Part shown: positions 57,567-64,000 of the stretch, piece by piece | How positions within the stretch are numbered: the first letter of the stretch is position 1 | Layout of the letters: each line of letters opens with the position of its first letter | Notes under the pieces: generated by a model | What the model was told of the DNA's origin: nothing | What the model saw: the letters and a program-made list of their open reading frames with translations, nothing else | Databases searched by the model: none | Made by a program: the position numbers and the translations under genes | DNA from: Leucocoprinus leucothites | Lineage: Eukaryota; Basidiomycota; Agaricomycetes; Agaricales; Agaricaceae | DNA length: 64,000 nt | Direction: 5' to 3' | Assembly: GCA_013368445.1 (NCBI GenBank) | Contig: JAACJO010000009.1 | Location: 1,488,001-1,552,000 of the forward strand

Positions 57567-57579
57567 ATTTAAGCTGCAA

Positions 57580-59285
57580 CTATGCCACCAGAGCAATTGG
57601 TTTGGCATGAACAGCACATGCAGTGCATGACTCAGCAGCTTTGTTAGAGTGCCAGGTCCAGTCAAACCTGTTTCTCCAAAATGGACACTTAGTATCATTA
57701 GCATAGTGATCACCTTTGCAGTTGAGACATTTGAAGTTCTCGAGATGAGGACATGGGATGCCATCAGGAGTGGCATTGTGAGGGAGGTTTGATTTTGGAT
57801 TGGCCTTGCAGTACCAGGCCATAGATTGATGATTCTCAACTCAATGAGGACCACCACATATTTGACAGCGAGTGCCAAGGGCATGACATGCATGAGTGGG
57901 GTGGCCCCACTGCCAACAATTCCTGCATTGTGCAATACCAGGGTGCATACTGGTAGCTCTGATGGTACTGACATGTTGGCCGAAGTTGATAGTACAGTTG
58001 ACTAATGTCTTAGCTTTAGTACCATTTTGGGAGTCCCAAATGTTGATCCATACAATGGCTGTATCTGACTTGGGGAAGGCTTTCATGATGCAAGGGTGAG
58101 TGGCAAGGATGACATTTTTGAAGAGGGATGATTGGCCAAGGGCCTGCTAAATGAAGGCGGGAGAGAGAGGGTTGGAGGAATTGGCTACCCAGTAAGGGAC
58201 ACTGACGATTTTGAGGAATGATTTAGATTGCGGAAGATGGGGCTCAATGGGGATAGCATCTCCAAGTTGCCAGGCTTTTTTTAACCAGGATTTAATGGTG
58301 TCAAGGTCGGTAGGAGTGGTGATGTCCGAATTGGCAATAGATATACCATTGTATGACTTGTGGACTGATTCAACACGAAGTTTGGACTAGGCAGCAGTAA
58401 GGCTGTGGTTACAGAACTCAGCCACTTTGTTAAAGTCTTTGATTTGGTCTGCAATGATGTTTCCTTCGAAAGGAATGAGAACTTGGCAATGGGTAGGACC
58501 ATGTGTTGTCATTTTTGGTTTAGTGCATTGAGTGCTTGAGGTTGAAGGTCCAGGTGCTTGATGTGGGGCAGTACCAAAGCCTACCTTGTACATAGCAAGG
58601 ACTTTGTTGTAAGAAAGTTCGGGGAAGGTGAGTATCATTTCTCACATCTTGACCCCATCAATAGAGGGAGAGGAGGAAGAAGAAGTCAAAGGCTGGACAC
58701 CCTGTTGGGCGGCATCAGTGAACAACACATTCTTCTTGTTGAAATGTTCCATAAGGGGTTTGGTGGATGCCTTACAGTCAGGAGGGAGAATAGGGGGGAG
58801 CATTTCAGAGGCACCCTTAGGGTTAGGTTTAGATGGCTGAGCCTGACCATCAAAAGAAGGGCACCCAACTGAGCGCTTGAAGTTTCCATTCCCGATCCTT
58901 GGAGTCACATGATTGGAAGGTGGAGGGGGAGCCCTAGATATGCAGATAGGACCAGCAGGCTTAGAAGACAATATGTCATTCTTTGCCTTATGGGAGCCTG
59001 GCATGGACAGAATGTCACATGCCTTACCAGAAGACGAGATGTCATTCTGGGGGGGAGGAAGGGTGCCCTCAGCCGGAGGGGCTTGATCAATATTCATGTT
59101 GTCGTCATTGATACAAGCTGTAAGGTTAGTTTGCCCAATGACAATGCCAGGCGGGAATAGGGGGGTGGGGATGAAAGACAGAGAAGGTTTATGTGCCTTC
59201 TTTCCCTTGCCCTTGCCCTTTGGAGGGGGAAAAGAATCATTCATAGGTATATCAGAGAGAGGGCTGAGGTATTGTCTCAGTGCTT
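57580..59285 (-). pseudogene. LINE-B2 ORF1, C-terminal two thirds
   Basis: Runs from RQYLSPLSDIP near 59280 through the Lys-rich GKGKGKKAHK, a Pro/Ser-rich linker and the gag-like core. The Cys/His motifs are CRNCWQWGHPTHAC near 57920, CQICGG near 57860 and CLNCKGDHYANDTKC near 57720. It ends with a natural TAG at 57582-57580. TGA near 58644 and TAG near 58388 and 58149, plus a few shifts, interrupt it. This copy shows the true C-terminus (SCTACAVHAKPIALVA) that is lost in B1 and B3. Confidence 0.82.
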
Positions 59286-60209
59286 TGTATCTCAAGGTCC
59301 TCGATGTCCCCTACTTTGTGAATGGTGTCCGCATCATGCCGAATCATGTGACTGACCACATGGGACTGTCCACCTTCAAGGACATTTTCACAGATGTTTC
59401 TTCCATATGCATCATGTACAACTCCACCAGAGCTGACACTGCCACCATCTGGTTCCACCTCTGGGACTCTCAATCAGGAGCAAGCACTAAGAAGCTCCTG
59501 GGCAAGTAGCTCCACTTTGAGGGTGTTCAGTCTATGATCTGGGCCGCATGTGCTCATCTAGACAGTCCACAGTGTCAGTGTTGCTGGCACTGGGGATACT
59601 CTACCTCATCATGCTGCACCTGTGCGTTGTGATGTGCTGCCTGCAGCAGTTCTCATTGTACTGAGAACCACCGCTCCCACTTGAGCTGTTACAAGGGGAG
59701 GCCAAAGGTGAATCCCCCCATTCTACCTGCTGCTACTGAGGATCCCTGTCCTCACATCAAGTGCATCAACTGCGCCAAGTTGCATGCAGCTAACAATCAC
59801 AAATGCCCATTCTGGCGACACTGGTTTGACTGGCTTTGGCTTGAAAACTATTGCTGTGATGCCACTCAGTCACATCTGTAGGGTTCTCTTCCCTGCTGGT
59901 TGCATTGTCTGCCCCTGCACTGTATGTGGTGGGCCCTGGAGATCCATGCCATGCAATTTCCATCCACCAGTGAATTAGAACAACCCGATCTGTATTGTAG
60001 TATGCTTTCACTTCAAACTATGTGCCACTGCATGAAGATGTCGTTTGTACTAGGCAGACTTCAGACTCGTATTTATACCTAGCTATGTAGATGTGTAGTT
60101 GGTAGCGGTACTTTCTGCATGTCATAGTAGTTGGGTGCAGACTGCTATCACACACCACGTTATAAATTTGGACCCCTTTGGGGTCCACTGATTTAAAAAA
60201 AAAAAAAAA
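59286..60209 (+). mobile_element. LINE-A8, 5'-truncated
   Basis: Plus orientation: C-terminal part of ORF1 from YLKVLDVPYFVNGVRIM (near 59290), with TAG at 59507 and a stop where others have Cys/Trp; Cys/His motifs near 59570-59800; TAG 59879-59881. The 3' UTR has the hairpin variant GGACCCC-TTT-GGGGTCC (near 60169-60185) and a tail to 60209. No target duplication was found between 59285 and 60210. Confidence 0.82.
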
Positions 60210-60665
60210 GGAAGGGATGTCGAAGGGCATCAATCTCCTTCGAGAGGAGGTTGATAGCTGTATGCATGTCATCAGAATAGATGTTCATGAGATTAAGTGG
60301 CTCTCCTCTGGAGAACAGGGAGAGAACCAAAATATTGCAATGGTCGATGAGGTCCCACCAGAGGGCAGGCCTCAGTTTCAAAAGGTGTTTATGGACATAA
60401 GCCATGACATGAGGAGGGCTGTCTGGTGCAGGGCATGCACTATGTATAGCCAGTCTGGATGCTTGGGGGCACCCACCACCTCATCCCCCTCTGGAGAGGA
60501 GGTTGAGACAGTACCTCTAATGGAGTACCAAGGCAGCTCCTGAAGAAAGAGAATATCAGTGTTGTTCCATATATTATCCAAGAGGTAGTCAATGTGTGTG
60601 TAGTTACAGTTAACATTCTGACTGAATATCCTTAGCTCTGTAATTGTACTAGGTTCCCCAGACAT
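60210..60665 (-). pseudogene. LINE-D2 ORF2, endonuclease N-terminus
   Basis: ATG 60665 (MSGEPSTITELRIFSQN) about 64 nt after the ORF1 stop. EEP endonuclease start with FSQNVNCNYTHIDYLL and LFLQELPWYS, then SPEGDEVVGAPKHPDW. The last is the same box as in LINE B (NPEGDDVIGAPIHPEW), which shows that B and D are related. A stop and shift near 60380 are present. It is cut at 60210 before the GDFN box. Confidence 0.8.
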
Positions 60666-60729
60666 GAATACGTGAGCTTCAGGCTGAGGTAGGGGGACAA
60701 GACCAATGGTCACATACCTCTGCATATGC

Positions 60730-61614
60730 TCACTTTATCCATGCCACGTCAAAGTGGTGCTTCCAGAACAGGCAAGCCTTTGAAGAGGCTGGGTGGTCAC
60801 CCTTGCAATTGGGACATACCACTGAGTGAGGGCAGGCCTGCCCCTGAGGGGTGGGCTGCTTAGGGGGATTTGTGTTAAGATTACCCTGGCAACAGGTAGC
60901 CAATGCATGATGCAAGTCCTTGTAGTGTGGCTGAGCACACCAAGGGCACTTGGGGTTCATCTGCTTACACAGATGGGTCTTGTGGCCCCATCGCCAGCAA
61001 TGCTGGCAGACAGGGACACCTGGGCGGGCCTGCACCTTGTGGATATGACAAGGATGCTGGCCAATATAGAGAGCCTTACTGATGAGGCTCTTGGCCCAGG
61101 AACCAGCTTTGGAATCCCAGACCTCAAAGAAGCAGGTGACAGTGTCAGACCCACAAGTAGGGGGAAGGACATATGGAGCCCTTTCCAGAGCAAAGAGGTG
61201 ACAGTGGGCAGACTGATGCATTGCCTCTTCCACAATGTTAGCACCCATTGTAGCGCCACTAGAGGTAAAGCGTGGGATGTCAACAATCTTGAGGAAAGAC
61301 TGTGACTGGGGAACGGCCATGTCTACTTGGCAGTTGACTGTAGGCCAGACATGCTGAGCAAAGCCCTCACAAATGAGTTCCAGCTGAGCAGGACTGGGAA
61401 CAATGTTGGTCTGGAAAGACCATCTGCCATAGGCAATGATACCACTCTCAAGGCAAATGAGGTGGTGGTATGAGGATGCTTCCTGGGGGAGTTGTCTGCC
61501 CTGCCACTGGGTGATGAACCTTGTTTGTGAAGGTGAAGGAGCTCATCAGGGGAGAGGTGAGGAAAGGCATGAGCAAGAAGAACCAAGGATGAGTCCCCAG
61601 AGCTCTGCTGGGCC
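60730..61614 (-). pseudogene. LINE-D2 ORF1 (gag-like, zinc knuckles)
   Basis: Begins within the linker (LVLLAHAFPHLSPDELLHLH near 61580), passes stops near 61323, and then has an open 196-codon stretch from 61320. That stretch has the gag-like core (QSFLKIVDIPRFTSSG, FEVWDSKAGSWAKSLI) and Cys/His motifs CQHCWRWGHKTHLC near 61005, CPWCAQPHYKDLH near 60935 and CPNCKGDHPASSKAC near 60800. These are followed by FWKHHFDVAWIK and a stop at 60730-60732. It differs clearly from A and B ORF1 but has the same three-knuckle end. Homolog: 26851-28171. Confidence 0.82.
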
Positions 61615-62081
61615 CCCTCCTTGACCTCTTACCACCACCATCTATTCATTGGTGTGAAGTTAGACATCTAGTGTACACCATTTCTATCTATCTAACATGG
61701 GCAGATGCAAATCTAAAGCTATCACTTGTGAAATTGTGAACATGGACCTCAACTCTGACATCACGTCTGGTGATGACAAGCTTGATATGATTGAAGAGGC
61801 CCCCAGGCCCTCCACCTCCATCCAGCCAGCCCACACAATGGCAGATTTCAAGGCTGCCATAAAGGCTGACTTTCAGTTGCCCTCACTCCTCCCCTTGGTG
61901 CCTGCTGATGTTCCATCGCTGGCACCTACTACTTAGCCTCCAGTGACCTTTGGTCCCAAGGCCCCTCTTGTTGCTGGTGGTACTACATACTACCCAGTTC
62001 CCACTCCTGCCCTGATTGCACCATCCACCCCATTGTCCTCCACTGGGACCATGCCTGGAGACAATGCCATGGCCAAGCAGG
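61615..62081 (+). mobile_element. LINE-A-type 5' part (A9)
   Basis: 5' box (CCCTCCTTGACCTCTTACC), 5' UTR, then ORF1 from ATG 61697 (MGRCKSKAITC) through an acidic segment and a Pro-rich linker, with TAG near 61936, until a LINE in opposite orientation begins at about 62082. The start box MGR/K-x-KSK is shared with A1, A2, A3 and A6, but the following sequence is diverged. Confidence 0.75.
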
Positions 62082-63456
62082 CTTTTTATTTTATTTTATA
62101 TCAGTGGACCCCAGAGGGGTCCAAATTTATAACATGGTGCACAATAGCAGTCTGCACCCAACTATCTACTACAGGGAACCAATACTGCTACCGACTATGC
62201 AAGAGTAAACAACTGGGAATATATAAGAGTCCTGTCTGAGACAATACATGAATTAATAGCAGAAGGGGGGCTAGGCACATGACAACATATGAAGAGATGA
62301 AACATATACTGATATCACTGCATCTGAAAGTGGCAGGCCTTGGGGTTCGTGAGGGCCCACCCAGTGACTGGCAATGGATGGGGGACAATGCATTGATACT
62401 AGGGAGCTCCCCCTAGGCCTGGGGCCAACCAGCAGGACCAGAATGACTTTGCAGCCAATCCCAATCAAACCAGTGGCACCAGAACACACATTTGCGGTCA
62501 GTAGCAGCATGTTGCATGCTGCAATTGATGCACTTGATGTGGGGACAGGGTTCCACAGCAGGTGTGGGCTGAAGGGGGGGTTAGCTTTTGGCGACCCCTT
62601 ACAGCAGGAGGAGGTGGTGCAGTGATTCTCAGACCAATGTGGCCCACTGCATTGTGAGCACCTGAGAGTGTAGTTGCAACAGGTGGTGGTAATGTGGCCC
62701 CAACACCAGCATCATTGACACTGGGGGGTCCCAGGATGAGCACGCGCAGCCCTAATCATAGACTGCATGCCATCAAAGTTGTGTTAGAATGTAAAATGAT
62801 AGAGAGTAGAGGATGATAAGAGAGTGGAGGAAAGCTCAGACACTGACACTGACACACATACAAAAGTGGGGAAGAAGATAATTGATTGGGAGGCTGAGGC
62901 CCTCCTTATATACCTAGCTACATGGTCTGTGCGCAGTATGGTCATGTGACTACAACTATCCCCATTTAGACAAAGGGGGTGAGGCTGAAGCTGGTCATAA
63001 TCTAACAAGTTGAGGTATTTGCCAACCAGGCACTTAGTGTTAGCACTGGACTGAGAATCCCAAAGGTTGACCCAAACAGTGGTGGTGTCAGCTTTGGCAG
63101 AGTTGCCCATAATGTACATGGAGGAGACATTGGCAAATATCTCCTTGAAGGGAGACAAATGCATATGGTCAGAGATGTGTTGTGGGTGGTGCGAATACCA
63201 CTCATGTAGTAAGGGACGTCCAGGATCTTGAGGTAAGACCTGGACCTGGGATGTTTAGTCTTCAGCTCAAACAGGGCTGTGAAGGCTGAAGAGAGGGAGG
63301 ATTCAATCACTGATACCTCAGCATCAGTGGTGACAGAGTTGGTGTACAACGAGATGGTGTTGTATGCCCCCGCAATATTCTCAACACGAAGTGAGCTCTT
63401 TGTGCAAGTGAGGGAGTCATTGAGAAGGTGCATGGCCTTGTGATGGAGGTAGGTGA
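62082..63456 (-). mobile_element. LINE-A10, with a short solo LTR inside
   Basis: Minus orientation: T-rich tail, hairpin variant (GGACCCC...GGGGTCC near 62106-62122), and a 3' UTR. ORF1 knuckles lie near 62480-62730 and the gag-like core from 63433 (MHLLNDSLTCTKSSLRVENIAG). Stops and shifts are present. It is cut at about 63456 by another LINE. The core continues on both sides of the LTR at 62782-63007. Confidence 0.8.
62782..63007. mobile_element. 226-bp solo LTR
   Basis: TGTTAGAATG...AATCTAACA with a perfect AGTTG duplication at 62777-62781 and 63008-63012. Its ends (TGTTAGA/TCTAACA) read the same on both strands, so orientation is not set. Short length and ends suggest a copia-type element. 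No internal copy is in the window. Confidence 0.85.
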
Positions 63457-64000
63457 TACTGGTTCAACCTATGGGACTCTCAGTCAGGAGCCAGCACCAA
63501 GAAGCTCCTCAACAAGTACCTCAACTTCAATGGTATGCAGGCTGTCATCAAGTCCACCCATGCCCACTCTGGTGCTCCCCAGTGCCAGCGCTGCTGGCAC
63601 TTCAGTCACTCCACTCCCACCTGCCGCAACTGCGCACTCAGGTGTTCCCAGTGTGGTGGTCCTCACTGTAGTGAGAATCATTGCTTAACATCATTGTGCT
63701 GTAAAGGAAGTCCAAAGGCAAACCCCCCCATCCTGCCCACACCCACCAGGGAACCCTGTCCCCCTATCTCATGTATCAACTGCAAGGGTGACCATGCAGC
63801 TGATGATCGAAAGTGCCCATTCTGGTACCACCAGTTTGACCATGACTGGCTTAGCCATCACAAGGAGGACAATAGGAGGCCCTGGTAGTAGGTCATGTAC
63901 CTGCTTCAATGCATCTTCCAACCCTGTTGGTACATCACTAGGGCCACATGTGCATGTAAGCTTACTGTCAGAGGTCTGCAAGTTGGACTTTAGTTTCATT
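63457..64000 (+). mobile_element. LINE-A11 (A7 subfamily), runs off the window
   Basis: Starts in the gag-like core (WDSQSGASTKKLLNKYLNFNG, read from frame 3 mod). It continues MQAVIKSTHAHSGAPQC with knuckles CQRCWHFSHSTPTC, in which the Gly before His is Ser, then CSQCGGPHCSENHC and INCKGDHAADDRKCPFW. It stops at TAG 63886-63888. The 3' UTR continues past the window end and matches 54855 onward. No ORF2 follows, as in A7. Confidence 0.8.

Larger units (their letters stand above)
56153..59285 (-). mobile_element. LINE-B copy B2, truncated on both sides
   Basis: Minus orientation, containing most of ORF1, the ORF1/ORF2 junction and the endonuclease part of ORF2. The upstream end is cut at 59285 by LINE A8 sequence and the downstream end at 56153 by a LINE-A piece. 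Confidence 0.85.
60210..61614 (-). mobile_element. LINE-D copy D2, truncated on both sides
   Basis: Minus orientation. It contains the ORF1 end and the start of ORF2. It is joined to LINE A8 at 60210 and to LINE A9 at about 61614. Confidence 0.8.

Noticed and set aside
59286..60209. Target duplication for LINE A8
   Set aside because: I found no matching bases between the left flank at 59285 and the right flank at 60210.

Overview
This 64 kb window is almost entirely transposable elements and remnants of them. It suggests a filamentous fungus, most likely a basidiomycete (Agaricomycetes). The reasons are Ty3 chromoviruses with chromodomain integrases, a pogo-type DD35D transposase, Tc1/mariner elements, LINEs with a gag-like ORF1 and an RNase H, a 52-nt GT-AG intron, and a fungal Zn2Cys6-type cysteine pattern. 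I cannot name the species. I see no convincing host gene, tRNA, rRNA or CRISPR array.

Layout, 1-25 kb. A 5'-cut Tc1 element (1-955) abuts an old Ty3 pol (958-2841) and a solo LTR (3198-3800). A three-layer nest follows. A pogo transposase gene on the minus strand (4883-6935 and 23734-23866) is split by chromovirus G2 (6936-23733, target duplication GGAGA). G2 is itself split in its integrase by chromovirus G3 (12457-21084). G2 carries an antisense, probably spliced gene with a Zn2Cys6-like cluster between pol and the 3' LTR. G3 carries a sense zinc-knuckle ORF in the same position. Both elements have a primer-binding site complementary to their own predicted transcript start, which is the arrangement of self-priming Tf1-type elements.

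Layout, 25-38 kb. A G3-family LTR (minus) is hit by another solo LTR. Next come a LINE-D gag piece containing a G2-family solo LTR, a copia remnant, LINE scraps, and a LINE-B ORF1 interrupted by a second Tc1 element (30940-32530). Two 973-bp inverted copia arms (34253-35225 and 37735-38707) then enclose a 2.29-kb gag-only LINE (A1).

Layout, 38-64 kb. LINEs are nested in LINEs. A7 (38708-55153) contains A6 (39325-54498), which contains a full-length ~7-kb LINE B3 (minus, 39756-52594). B3 in turn contains A2 and A3, and A3 contains A5. Most of these steps are proved by 12-15-bp target duplications. Beyond 55 kb are fragments of LINEs A, B and D and two short solo LTRs.

How the parts relate. 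LINE B encodes the whole machinery (ORF1 with zinc knuckles; ORF2 with endonuclease, RT, RNase H and a Cys/His tail). LINE A is a recurring 2.2-2.3-kb unit with only ORF1, a related 5' box and a 3' hairpin, so it looks like a half-LINE mobilised in trans. Nearly all coding regions are broken, mostly by CGA-to-TGA changes, which points to methylation- or RIP-like mutation at CpG. Positions were worked out by hand and element junctions may be off by a few bases.
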